NCBI GenBank assembly: GCA_031418775.1
Contig: JANOJN010000016.1
Span: forward strand, 19,313 to 83,312
Direction of reading: 5' to 3'
DNA length: 64,000 nt
Origin: JANLQX01 sp031418775
Lineage (GTDB): Bacteria; Actinomycetota; Acidimicrobiia; Acidimicrobiales; JANYDT01
Positions 1-8,080 of the stretch are shown piece after piece. The position numbers and the translations under genes are program-made. The notes under the pieces are model-generated. The model saw nothing but the letters and a program-made list of their open reading frames with translations. It made no database searches and was not told where the DNA came from. How positions within the stretch are numbered: position 1 is the first letter of the stretch; each line of letters opens with the position of its first letter.

Positions 1-150
1 GCAGCGCGCGTCGGCCACGATGACATCGTTGACGTGACTGTTGTTGAGGGCGCGATCCGCCGCCGCGACTCTGTCGTCACCTCCAATCCTTCCCACATCC
101 GCACGATCGCCGACGGGGCGCGTGTCAAGCTGGCCATCGAGACCGTTTGA
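1..150 (+). CDS. PIN-domain (VapC-type) toxin ribonuclease, C-terminal fragment
   Basis: The window opens inside a reading frame whose last 49 residues end in a TGA stop. The segment has the shape of a PIN-domain C-terminus: a DDIVD acidic patch, a helix, then SVVTSNPSHI, which matches the usual vvTsDp-D-l strand before the last helix. PIN proteins of this kind are Mg-dependent ribonucleases, usually the toxin of a VapBC pair. The N-terminal half and any antitoxin lie upstream of the window. TSN replaces the commoner TSD at the last acidic position. The family call rests on this short tail only. Confidence 0.6.
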   Translation, partial: AARVGHDDIVDVTVVEGAIRRRDSVVTSNPSHIRTIADGARVKLAIETV

Positions 151-201
151 ACGTTTGAGGTCTTCTGCCGTTCTTCTACCTGAATCCCGGTCGTCCCGCC
201 A

Positions 202-1203
202 TCACGTCCGACGTCTGGCGTGCACTCCCCGTGGGGCCCGCAGATCGGCGATCCCGGTGAAGTTCGGGAACTTCGACATCGCCGCCCAAAGATGGTCGCC
301 GTAGGTGAAGGGTTCGAACGTCGTCGAGCCCTCGAGCGGCAGCGGCTCGATCACCGCATCGGCGTGCGGTTCATAGAAGAACGGGATGGAGAACCGCGTG
401 GATCCATGGCTGATGACGCGGTGCGGAGTCGCTCGAAACCGCCCCTCCGTCCAGCGTTCAAGCAGCCCGCCGAAGTTCACCGCGAGGTGTCCGTCGACCG
501 GGGGAACCTCGACCCATTCGCCACTGCGGAGCTTCACGGCAAGCCCGGCCACGCCGTGCTGGCAGAGCAGCGTGACGAAGCCGGAGTCGACGTGTTCGCC
601 GCGCCTCGGCGTGTCTGGCTCGCCTGCCGAATCGAAGGCGGGATCGACGGGCGGCAGTTCGTAGCGCATGAGACGCAGCGTGGAGATGCCCCCGGTGAAT
701 GCTTCATCGAAGTGGTGCTCGTCGACGCCTACGCAGCGGGCCACCGAGCGCATGATCGCGGCGCCGAGTCGTTCCATGGCGAGGTAGTACGCGGCGACGG
801 TCTCGCGCCACCGGGGGAGCTCCGACGGCCGGGGAAGCGGGGTCGAACCGAGCAGCGGATCATCGTCGGACACAGCCCAACCCGGTCGGTCCGGGACCAC
901 GTCGGGGCCCAGGTCGTAGATGTCGACGCCGACATCGGACGAGCGGGGGTTCCAGCCCCGGTACACGTTGGTGTTCGACGGTTCGTAGTAGTTCCGCCAC
1001 AGCGCATGCTGGCTGGCCTCGGGCAGGGCGAAGACCGCCAGCATCGCGTCTCGAGTCCATAGGGCGGTCGGAACAAGTTCGCTAGGACCGGCGATGGTCA
1101 GAACCCCCGATTCGCCCGCGGCGTCGGCGATCGCACGGTCGACATCGTCGCGGTCCGGGCCCGGAGGACCGAACAGCGACGCGACATCGATCAGCGGGAC
1201 CAC
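202..1203 (-). CDS. Isopenicillin N synthase-like Fe(II) dioxygenase
   Basis: This 333-residue protein belongs to the isopenicillin N synthase / 2-oxoglutarate-Fe(II) oxygenase superfamily, non-heme iron enzymes that oxidise small molecules in the cytosol. The facial triad is visible as H204-x-D206 (EHVDSG) and H261 (ATPHRV). Downstream R270-F-S272 is the RxS co-substrate-binding pair. The N-terminal DIOX_N-like region starts with VPLIDVASL, as is usual. The GTG start at 1203 is supported by a TAGGGT box six bases upstream on the minus strand, so translation is probably leaderless. The natural substrate cannot be read from the sequence, and no biosynthetic cluster surrounds the gene. Confidence 0.85.
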   Translation of the reverse strand: MVPLIDVASLFGPPGPDRDDVDRAIADAAGESGVLTIAGPSELVPTALWTRDAMLAVFALPEASQHALWRNYYEPSNTNVYRGWNPRSSDVGVDIYDLGPDVVPDRPGWAVSDDDPLLGSTPLPRPSELPRWRETVAAYYLAMERLGAAIMRSVARCVGVDEHHFDEAFTGGISTLRLMRYELPPVDPAFDSAGEPDTPRRGEHVDSGFVTLLCQHGVAGLAVKLRSGEWVEVPPVDGHLAVNFGGLLERWTEGRFRATPHRVISHGSTRFSIPFFYEPHADAVIEPLPLEGSTTFEPFTYGDHLWAAMSKFPNFTGIADLRAPRGVHARRRT

Positions 1204-1209
1204 GGCCCG

Positions 1210-1215
1210 ACCCTA
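1210..1215 (-). promoter_or_regulatory. -10 box of oxygenase gene (leaderless)
   Basis: TAGGGT on the minus strand lies six bases upstream of the GTG start at 1203. The spacing puts transcription start at or next to the start codon. No convincing -35 was seen. Confidence 0.55.
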
Positions 1216-1292
1216 TCCGCGCACTCGCGGGCGATCGGCCCGGGTCGGGCGGCGCGGCCGGTGCGCGCCCACGACCCGGCCTGCCGGGAGTA

Positions 1293-1499
1293 CTACTTGC
1301 TGAGCGCGGTGATCGCCTGGGCCCAGAGCACGTACTTGTTGGTGGCCAGGTCACCGACCGTTTTGATGCCGAGAGCTGCGGCGAGCGCCTTGGCATCGGC
1401 CTCGGAAATGCCGGCAAGGGCGTCGACGGGAGCATTGACGAGCTCAGCGAATTCCTTCTGCTCGTATGCCTTGTCGAGAAACTTTGCGATGTCAGCCAT
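1293..1499 (-). CDS. Small helical protein of unknown function (68 aa)
   Basis: This is a 68-residue acidic, all-helical protein. The middle segment AGISEADAKALAAALGIKTVGDL reads like a helix-hairpin-helix (split here as AGISEADAKALAAALG and IKTVGDL), as found in small proteins and in DUF4332-like domains. Its role is unknown. The ATG at 1499 follows a good ribosome-binding site (GGAGA at about six bases), so unlike many neighbours this mRNA has a leader. Longer in-frame extensions upstream lack such a signal. It stands alone between divergent and convergent neighbours. Confidence 0.6.
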   Translation of the reverse strand: MADIAKFLDKAYEQKEFAELVNAPVDALAGISEADAKALAAALGIKTVGDLATNKYVLWAQAITALSK

Positions 1500-1634
1500 G
1501 GGGGTCTCCTTCGTCCGGTCCGACGTGCTGTCGGTCAACTTCGGGTCTACCAGGTCAGCGCACCGGTTTGGGTGGATCGACCCGCTACGGACGCAAGGAA
1601 TCTCGTGCGGCCGGGGACCGGCGAGGATGGGTAC

Positions 1635-2387
1635 GTGGAAATCGAAGCGGTGACCCAGGCCGTGGGGCGGCCGGTGCGTCGCCCGGTGATGTTGCAAGGT
1701 TGGTTCGATCTGACATCGATCCATTGGCGCTATGAGCCCTCGGTCGTCCAGGAGCTCCTTCCCGACGGCTTCACGGTGGACACCTTCGACGGCTCGGCGT
1801 GGGTTGGGTTGATCCCCTTCCATATGCGTCGGATCCGGTTACCCTTTGGCCCCAGGGGTGGCATTGCCGCCGGGCGCTGGTCCACATTTCCCGAGACGAA
1901 CGTGCGGACCTACATCGTCGACCGTCGGGGGCGCCGGGGTGTCTGGTTCTGCAGTCTCGACATCACCCGTCTCGCTCCGACGCTCGTTGCGCGGGTTGCC
2001 TATGGCCTCCCGTACTGCTGGTCGTCGATGACAATCGGCCATCCGAGTACCGACGTCGTCGAGTACACCTCGGTTCGTCGTTGGCCTGGGCGTGCTCGCG
2101 GAGCGACCGCCGACGTCACCGTGCGCATCGGTGAACGGCTCGATGCCGTGGGCGAAGACTCGCTCGAGGCGTTCCTGTCCGCGCGTTGGGCGCTTGGCTC
2201 GACCTTTCTCGGGCGCCGTCTGTGGGCAGAGGTCGACCATGCCCCGTGGCAGCTCCACCGCGCCGAACTCCTGCATCTCGATCAGTCGGTGATCGCCGCG
2301 GCCGGTCTGCCGGTGCCGATCGGGGAGCCAGCGGTGTTGTGGTCCCCCGGGGTCGAGGTTCGGATCGGCCGTCCCCGGTTCGACTGA
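1635..2387 (+). CDS. DUF2071 (YqjF-like) protein
   Basis: This 250-residue protein resembles the DUF2071/YqjF family, which adopts an acetoacetate-decarboxylase-like beta fold and has no agreed function. Recognisable features are the N-terminal MLQGWFDLTSIHWRY stretch, VQELLPDG, the AWVGLIPFHM strand and the TNVRTYI segment. The GTG at 1635 is preferred: a GAGGAT hexamer sits six bases upstream, and upstream in-frame codons at 1572-1634 look non-coding. It is followed after 35 bases by the acetoacetyl-CoA synthetase gene on the same strand, so the two may be co-transcribed. Enzymatic activity is not predictable. Confidence 0.75.
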   Translation: MEIEAVTQAVGRPVRRPVMLQGWFDLTSIHWRYEPSVVQELLPDGFTVDTFDGSAWVGLIPFHMRRIRLPFGPRGGIAAGRWSTFPETNVRTYIVDRRGRRGVWFCSLDITRLAPTLVARVAYGLPYCWSSMTIGHPSTDVVEYTSVRRWPGRARGATADVTVRIGERLDAVGEDSLEAFLSARWALGSTFLGRRLWAEVDHAPWQLHRAELLHLDQSVIAAAGLPVPIGEPAVLWSPGVEVRIGRPRFD

Positions 2388-2422
2388 TCGGTCGGTCCCT
2401 CGCTCGGAGATGAGGTCGGGGG

Positions 2423-4411
2423 GTGACAGGATCGCCGACGATGGAATCCTCGAACGAGCCGACCGACCACCCCCTCTGGACGCCCACCCCGGAACGGGTG
2501 GTGGCGGCGAACCTCACACGCTTCGCGGCCTCTGCGGGGCACCTCGGTGCGTCGTACGAGGAAGTGCATCGGTGGTCGATCGACGAGCCGGACGAGTTCT
2601 GGCAGGCCATCTGGGACTTCACCGGCGTCGTCGGCTACCCGGGCGATACGGTCCTCGAACGGGGCGAGTCGATGCGGTTCGATCGATACTTCCCCGGCGC
2701 CTCTCTCAGCATCGTCGACACGTTCCTGCGATGGCGGGGAGACGACGAGGCGATCGTGGCGATCGACGAACGAGGGATCCGCCGGGCCATCTCCCGTGAC
2801 GAGCTCCGCGAACTGGTTGCCGCTGCTGCGGCGGCCCTGAAGGGCGACGGGGTAGGTGTCGGCGATCGGGTCGCCGCATGGATGCCCAACGTCCCGGAAA
2901 CGATCATCGTGATGTTGGCCGCGGCGTCGATCGGCGCAGTGTTCTCGTCGACGTCGCCGGACTTCGGCGCGTCCGGGGTGATCGACCGCTTCGGGCAGAT
3001 CGAGCCCACGGTCCTGGTCGCCTGCGACGGCTATCTCTACGGAGGCAAGCGGTTCGAAGTCACCGATCGGCTCTCGGAGATCGTACGCGCGCTTCCGACC
3101 TTGCGGAGGGTCGTTGTCTACCCTCATCTCGGGGATGTCGCGGTACCACCAGAAGCGGTCACGTTCGGCGAATGGATCGGTCCCCACGCGGGAGCGGCAC
3201 TCGAACCGGTGGCGCTTCCCTTCGACCATCCCTGGTATGTGCTGTACTCGTCGGGAACCACCGGTAAGCCGAAGTGCATCGTGCACCGCGCCGGAGGCGT
3301 TCTCCTCAAGCACCTGACGGAGCACCAACTGCTCTGCGATGTTCGCCCGGGCAACCGCGTCCTGTATTTCACGACCGCCGGGTGGATGATGTGGAACTGG
3401 CTGGCGTCCGTGCTGGCAAGTGGCGCCACCGCGGTGCTCTACGACGGTTCGCCGTTCCATCCGGATGGCGACGTGCTCTTCGGCATCGCCGAGTCGGAGC
3501 GCTTGACGCTCCTCGGCGTCTCGGCGAAGTTCATCTACTCGTGCGCCAAGGCCGGACTCGACCCGTCGGCGGATCATCGGTTGGAGCACCTCCGCACGGT
3601 CTGCTCCACCGGCTCACCGCTGTCGCCCGACGGTTTCCGCTACGTCTACGAGCACGTGAAGGCTGACGTCCACCTTGCGTCCATCTCGGGAGGCACGGAT
3701 CTCTGCGGCTGCTTCGTCGGAGGCGACCCGACGGGTTCAGTCTGGGCTGGCGAGATCCAACGTCCGGCGCTCGGCATGGCCGTTGACGTCTGGGGGGCGC
3801 ACGGGGAGTCCCTCCCGCCCGAGGGCGGTGCTGGTGAACTCGTATGCACACGTAGTTTCCCCTCGATGCCCCTCGGGTTCTGGAACGACGACGACGGATC
3901 TCGCTATCGGGCGGCCTACTACGAACGTTTCGAGAACGTGTGGGCCCAGGGCGATTTCGCCTCCTGGACGCACCACGGCGGCATCGTCGTCCACGGCCGC
4001 TCCGACGCCACGCTCAACCCGGGAGGTGTCCGCATCGGAACAGCCGAGATCTACCGCGTGGTCGAGCAGCTCCCCGAGATCGCGGAGTCTCTCGTCTTCG
4101 GCCAGCAGTGGGAAGGCGATACGCGCATCGTGCTGCTCGTACGGTTGTCCGCCGACGTCACACTCGACGACGCCCTGCGCACCGAGATCCGCGCCAGGAT
4201 TCGTTCCGCCGCGACTCCCCGGCACGTTCCCGCGGTCATCGTTGCGGTGGAGGACCTTCCCCGGACTAGGTCGAACAAGCTCGTCGAACTTGCCGTTGCC
4301 GACGTCGTCCACGGCCGTCCGGTGCGCAACACCGAGGCTCTCGCCAACCCCGAGGCGCTCGATGCCATCGCCGCCCTGCCGGAGCTCCAGCGGGCGGTTT
4401 CCTCGACGTGA
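2423..4411 (+). CDS. aacS: Acetoacetate-CoA ligase
   Basis: This 662-residue cytosolic ANL-superfamily enzyme activates acetoacetate with ATP and CoA to acetoacetyl-CoA, feeding ketone bodies into central metabolism or polymer synthesis. The length is typical of AacS rather than acetyl-CoA synthetase. The P-loop-like A3 motif YSSGTTGKPK is at residues 275-284. GGTDLCGCFVGG, characteristic of AacS, follows near residue 420, and the C-terminal hinge region ends with LPRTRSNKLVELAV, the catalytic lysine lying near residue 619. The GTG start has a GAGG site seven bases upstream; an internal ATG at 2441 is a less likely alternative. Confidence 0.93.
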   Translation: MTGSPTMESSNEPTDHPLWTPTPERVVAANLTRFAASAGHLGASYEEVHRWSIDEPDEFWQAIWDFTGVVGYPGDTVLERGESMRFDRYFPGASLSIVDTFLRWRGDDEAIVAIDERGIRRAISRDELRELVAAAAAALKGDGVGVGDRVAAWMPNVPETIIVMLAAASIGAVFSSTSPDFGASGVIDRFGQIEPTVLVACDGYLYGGKRFEVTDRLSEIVRALPTLRRVVVYPHLGDVAVPPEAVTFGEWIGPHAGAALEPVALPFDHPWYVLYSSGTTGKPKCIVHRAGGVLLKHLTEHQLLCDVRPGNRVLYFTTAGWMMWNWLASVLASGATAVLYDGSPFHPDGDVLFGIAESERLTLLGVSAKFIYSCAKAGLDPSADHRLEHLRTVCSTGSPLSPDGFRYVYEHVKADVHLASISGGTDLCGCFVGGDPTGSVWAGEIQRPALGMAVDVWGAHGESLPPEGGAGELVCTRSFPSMPLGFWNDDDGSRYRAAYYERFENVWAQGDFASWTHHGGIVVHGRSDATLNPGGVRIGTAEIYRVVEQLPEIAESLVFGQQWEGDTRIVLLVRLSADVTLDDALRTEIRARIRSAATPRHVPAVIVAVEDLPRTRSNKLVELAVADVVHGRPVRNTEALANPEALDAIAALPELQRAVSST

Positions 4412-4624
4412 CCGTCGGTTGCCGAGGTGCCGCCGTCCTGTGTGCACGACGCCGACGTCGAGTTTGTTGAACGCTGGGCGTGGGCGGCGAACCGGCCGGC
4501 CGCCTGCTGAGCGGTGATACATCAGAGTTCGCAACCCATCCGGTAGTGTCGCGATCGGTCGACGGAACGAAGAACCGGTCATGACGCGTGGTGTCAACCG
4601 ACCGGGTACCTCCAAGAGGAACTG

Positions 4625-5341
4625 ATGTCTGCTCCCAAACCCGTGGACGAGGCGAGTCGGCTCGAAGCCCTGCGCTATTACGACATTCTCGATTCGGCTC
4701 CTGACGCTGCGTTCGACGACATCACCCGTCTTGCCGCCTACATCTGCGACACCCCGATCGCGCTGGTGTCATTCGTCGACGAGGAACGGCAGTGGTTCAA
4801 GGCGCGGGTCGGGCTCGACGTCTTGGAGACCGATCGCTGTTTGTCGATGTGCGCCTGGGCGATCCTCGACGAAGAGTTGTTCGAGGTCGCCGACACCCGG
4901 CTCGACGATCGGTTCGTGGACAACGGCCTCGTCATCGGCGAACCGTTCATCCGTTTCTACGCAGGAGTGCCGCTGCGTTCGGCAGAGGGAATGAACCTCG
5001 GGACACTGTGCGTGATCGACCGAGTGCCCCGGAACCTGTCGGATTCGCAGCGCAGCGCATTGCGGGCCCTGGGGAACCAGGTCAGCCGACTTCTCGAAGG
5101 AACGGTCGTGCGTCGATTGCTCGCCGAGTCATTGGCCACCTTCGATGTGTTCGACCGCTCGTTCCCCTCGTGCGTGATGTGCGGCGACGTCGTGCTCCGC
5201 GAGTCCCAGATGTCGCTGCGCGACTTCGTGAGCGAGCACACCTCAGCGCGCTTCCACGACACGGTCTGCCGAACGTGTCCGCCGACCTACGACCCCGAGC
5301 CTTCGGTGTCGATCGAAGCCTTTCTCGAGGCCAATCCGTAG
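4625..5341 (+). CDS. GAF-domain sensor protein with C-terminal four-cysteine motif
   Basis: This is a 238-residue soluble protein. Residues about 10-160 form a GAF domain (ALRYYDILDSAPDAAFDDI, then a long sensory core with FYAGVPLR and LGTLCVID), the type found in front of histidine kinases or diguanylate cyclases. No kinase or GGDEF domain follows. Instead the C-terminus carries C183-x2-C186 and C215-x2-C218, a possible zinc-binding knuckle. The ATG at 4625 is preceded by AAGAGGA. It probably acts as a free-standing signalling or redox-sensing partner, but the ligand and output are unknown. Confidence 0.8.
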   Translation: MSAPKPVDEASRLEALRYYDILDSAPDAAFDDITRLAAYICDTPIALVSFVDEERQWFKARVGLDVLETDRCLSMCAWAILDEELFEVADTRLDDRFVDNGLVIGEPFIRFYAGVPLRSAEGMNLGTLCVIDRVPRNLSDSQRSALRALGNQVSRLLEGTVVRRLLAESLATFDVFDRSFPSCVMCGDVVLRESQMSLRDFVSEHTSARFHDTVCRTCPPTYDPEPSVSIEAFLEANP

Positions 5342-5355
5342 GTGGGCCAACGTCA

Positions 5356-5382
5356 CCGGTGCATCGGCGATCGGAGCACCGG
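5356..5382. terminator. Weak stem-loop between convergent genes
   Basis: Seven-base arms CCGGTGC and GCACCGG flank a 13-base loop in the 54-base gap between the GAF gene and the aldolase gene, which converge here. There is no T-tract. It may end both transcripts. Confidence 0.3.
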
Positions 5383-5395
5383 CAGAGAAGACCGG

Positions 5396-6472
5396 TCAGC
5401 CGAGGGTGTTCGTGTTCCCAAGCTCGGCGAACGCCTGCTCCAGTCGGGCCACGAAGCTCACCTCGGCTGCGCGCAGCCAGACGCGCGGGTCGTAGAACTT
5501 CTTGTTGGGCGAATCGGGACCGGTCGGGTTGCCGAGCTGACCCTGCAGGTAGTCGTGCTTGTCGATGTCGAACTGGCGGATGCCGTCCCACAGGGCCCAC
5601 TGCAGGTCGGTGTCGATGTTCATCTTGATGACGCCGTAGCTGATGGCTTCGGCGATCTCTGCCGCCGATGATCCGGAGCCGCCGTGGAACACGAAGTTCA
5701 CCGGGTTCGGACCGGTCGAGAATTTCTGGGCGATGTAGGCCTGGGCATCGCGCAGGATGGTCGGGGTGAGCTTCACGTTGCCCGGCTTGTAGACGCCGTG
5801 CACGTTGCCGAAGGCCGCAGCGATGGTGAACCGGTCGCTCACGTTCATCAGGCGTTCGTAGGCGTAGGCGACCTCCTCGGGCTTCGAATAGAGGTCGGCC
5901 TGGTCCTTGTCGGAGTTGTCGACCCCGTCCTCCTCGCCTCCGGTGATGCCGAGCTCGATTTCGAGCGTCATGCCCATCTTCGACATGCGCTCGAGGTACT
6001 TCACACAGATGTCAAGGTTCTCGGCGATCGGCTCCTCGGAGAGATCGAGCATGTGGGAGCTGTAGAGCGGCTTCCCGGTGGCCTTGAAGTGCGCTTCGCC
6101 GGCGTCGAGCGCGCCGTCGATCCAACCGAGCTTGTCCTTCGCGCAATGGTCGGTGTGAAGGATGACGCGGGCACCGTAGGCCTCCGCCAGCGTGTGCACC
6201 GCCTGGGCGCCGACGATCGATCCGAGCACGGACGCCCGGTCGCCCTTCACGCCGATCCCTTTGCCGGCCACGAACGCTCCGCCGCCATGCGAGAACTGGA
6301 TGATGACGGGCGCATTGGCCTTCGCCGCAGTCTCCATCACCGCGTTGACGGTGTTGGAACCCGTGCAGTTTGCCGCGGGAAGGGCGAAATGGTTGGCCTT
6401 CGCCAACGCAAAGATCTGGGAAACGGCGTCCCCGGTCAGGACGCCGGCAGGGAATTGGTCTGAGAGGCTCAC
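5396..6472 (-). CDS. fbaA: Class II fructose-bisphosphate aldolase
   Basis: This 358-residue zinc-dependent enzyme of glycolysis and gluconeogenesis interconverts fructose 1,6-bisphosphate with glyceraldehyde 3-phosphate and dihydroxyacetone phosphate. Length and sequence match the class IIA (E. coli FbaA-like) group. HTDHCAK near residue 110 supplies metal ligand and catalytic residues, HGVYKPGNVKL and FHGGSGSS carry the other ligands and the phosphate-binding loop, and SHGGGAFVAGKG is typical. The GTG start at 6472 has TAGCCT seven bases upstream. The gene is divergent from the sulfatase gene, only 17 bases away, so their promoters overlap. Confidence 0.95.
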   Translation of the reverse strand: MSLSDQFPAGVLTGDAVSQIFALAKANHFALPAANCTGSNTVNAVMETAAKANAPVIIQFSHGGGAFVAGKGIGVKGDRASVLGSIVGAQAVHTLAEAYGARVILHTDHCAKDKLGWIDGALDAGEAHFKATGKPLYSSHMLDLSEEPIAENLDICVKYLERMSKMGMTLEIELGITGGEEDGVDNSDKDQADLYSKPEEVAYAYERLMNVSDRFTIAAAFGNVHGVYKPGNVKLTPTILRDAQAYIAQKFSTGPNPVNFVFHGGSGSSAAEIAEAISYGVIKMNIDTDLQWALWDGIRQFDIDKHDYLQGQLGNPTGPDSPNKKFYDPRVWLRAAEVSFVARLEQAFAELGNTNTLG

Positions 6473-6479
6473 GCCGCCC

Positions 6480-6485
6480 AGGCTA
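6480..6485 (-). promoter_or_regulatory. -10 box of fbaA (leaderless)
   Basis: TAGCCT on the minus strand is seven bases from the GTG at 6472. The same bases read on the plus strand give CAGGCT at 6479-6484, five bases before the sulfatase ATG, so the two divergent promoters may share their -10 DNA. Confidence 0.5.
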
Positions 6486-6489
6486 TGGC

Positions 6490-7948
6490 ATGCCCACCCA
6501 TCAGCGGCCGAACATCGTCATCTTCATGGCGGACCAACTGCGTGCTGATGCACTCTCCCCTTTCGCTCCGGGTCGCAAGACGGCACACACCCCCGTGTTC
6601 GACGAATTGGCGTCGCGCTCGACGGTGATTCGAGGACGCGTTCGTGCAGCATCCGGTCTGCGGTCCCTCGCGTGTGTCGATGATGACGGGGTGGTACCCA
6701 CATGTCCATGGGCATCGGACGTTGACCAACCTGCTCAAACCGTGGCAGCCCAACCTGCTCCGCCTGGCCAAGGACGCGGGGTACAACGTGTGCTTTGCCG
6801 GTCGGCGAGGTGACGTGTTCGCCCCGGGCGTGACTGAGGCATCGACGGACGTCTGCGGCTGGCTCGTCCGGCCGCGGCACGGCTTCTCCCGCTCGCCGTT
6901 CCCCGAGCACAGCCCGCAGTGGCACGCGATGTTCGTGGGTCGCCGCGATCACGACCCCGCCGACGGACCGGTCCTCGATTTCGACGAAGCATGCATCCGC
7001 ACGGCCGAGCAGTGGCTCGCTGATTCGCCGGAGGGACCGTGGCTGCTCTTTGTCCCGCTGATCTTTCCCCATCCGCCTTTCGAGGTGGAAGATCCGTGGT
7101 TCTCGCTCCACACGGCGAACGACGTACCCGACCGCATTGCGCCCCAGACGAACAAGCCCGCGTTCCATGGTGCGCTCCGGGATGTCAAGCACTTCGAGGA
7201 ACTCGAGCCGGGTCAGTGGGCGGGTATTCAGCGCACGTACTACGGAATGGTGTCGCGGGTCGATGACCAGCTCGGGCGGGTGTTGCGGGCCGTCGAGCGA
7301 ACGGGCGCCTCCGAGAACACGGTGACCGTGTTCTGTTCCGACCACGGCGAGTTCGCCGGTGACTACGACCTGGTGGAGAAGTGGCCGAGCGGTCTCGATC
7401 GTTCGCTGACCAGAACCCCCTTGCTGATCCACGACCCGCGCGTTCCCGGTGGCGTCGTGCAGTCACCGGTCGAGCTGGTTGACATTCTTCCGACGTTGGC
7501 CGAGATCGGCGACATGACGGTCGGGCACACTCACTTCGGCCGTTCCCTCGTCGCGCTGCTCACCGACCCCTCCGACGCTCATCGGTCGTTCGCCGTCACC
7601 GAGGGCGGCTTCCGCCCGACCGACGTGGACCTCCTCGAGGAGCCGATTTCCGGTCCGTATGAGGCGAAGGCACGCCTGCAACGGGAACGACCGGAACTCG
7701 TCGGCCTTGCGGTCGCCCTCCGAACGGCCACCCACACCTACGTACACCGGCAGGAGGAGTCGGGCGAACTCTACGACCGGGTGACCGACCCCGACGAGAT
7801 CGTCAACGTGATCGGCGACCCCGCACTCGCGGAGACTCGTCAATCGCTGGAACGGACCCTGACCCGCTGGCTGGTCGAGACAACTGACGTCATCAACTGG
7901 GACCTCGACCCGCGGTTTCCCTCCGTGCCCGATGGCTACCGGACCTGA
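6490..7948 (+). pseudogene. Sulfatase, broken by a one-base frameshift
   Basis: This gene encodes a type I (formylglycine) sulfatase that would hydrolyse sulfate esters. The N-terminus starts at ATG 6490 with RPNIVIFMADQLRADAL, the first metal-binding block. The rest, including C-G-P-S-R with the formylglycine-forming cysteine at codon 6659, SDHGEFAGDY and a normal C-terminus, lies in another frame. The frames meet near 6622-6632: dropping one base from GGTGATTCG joins STV to FEDAFVQHPVCGPSR, and the downstream frame has a TGA at 6626. All other family blocks are intact. It is either a very recent mutation or a sequencing error. No slippery heptamer is present. Confidence 0.8.
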
Positions 7949-8080
7949 GCGGGTCCGTCGCCTTTGCGCCGGCGAGGAGCAACCTGTGGGAAGGACCGAC
8001 TCCTGCACCGGACCGTGCCGCCGAGCGGCCATCATGGGCCGGGTGCTCCGGAGAGAGCGCCTCCGTCGAAAAGGACCGTC

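Noticed and set aside
220..1062. A 280-codon plus-strand frame opposite the oxygenase gene
   Set aside because: No motif; the minus strand has the complete iron-binding triad and a promoter.
6620..6632. Programmed ribosomal frameshifting in the sulfatase gene
   Set aside because: No slippery heptamer or downstream pseudoknot-like structure is evident at the junction.
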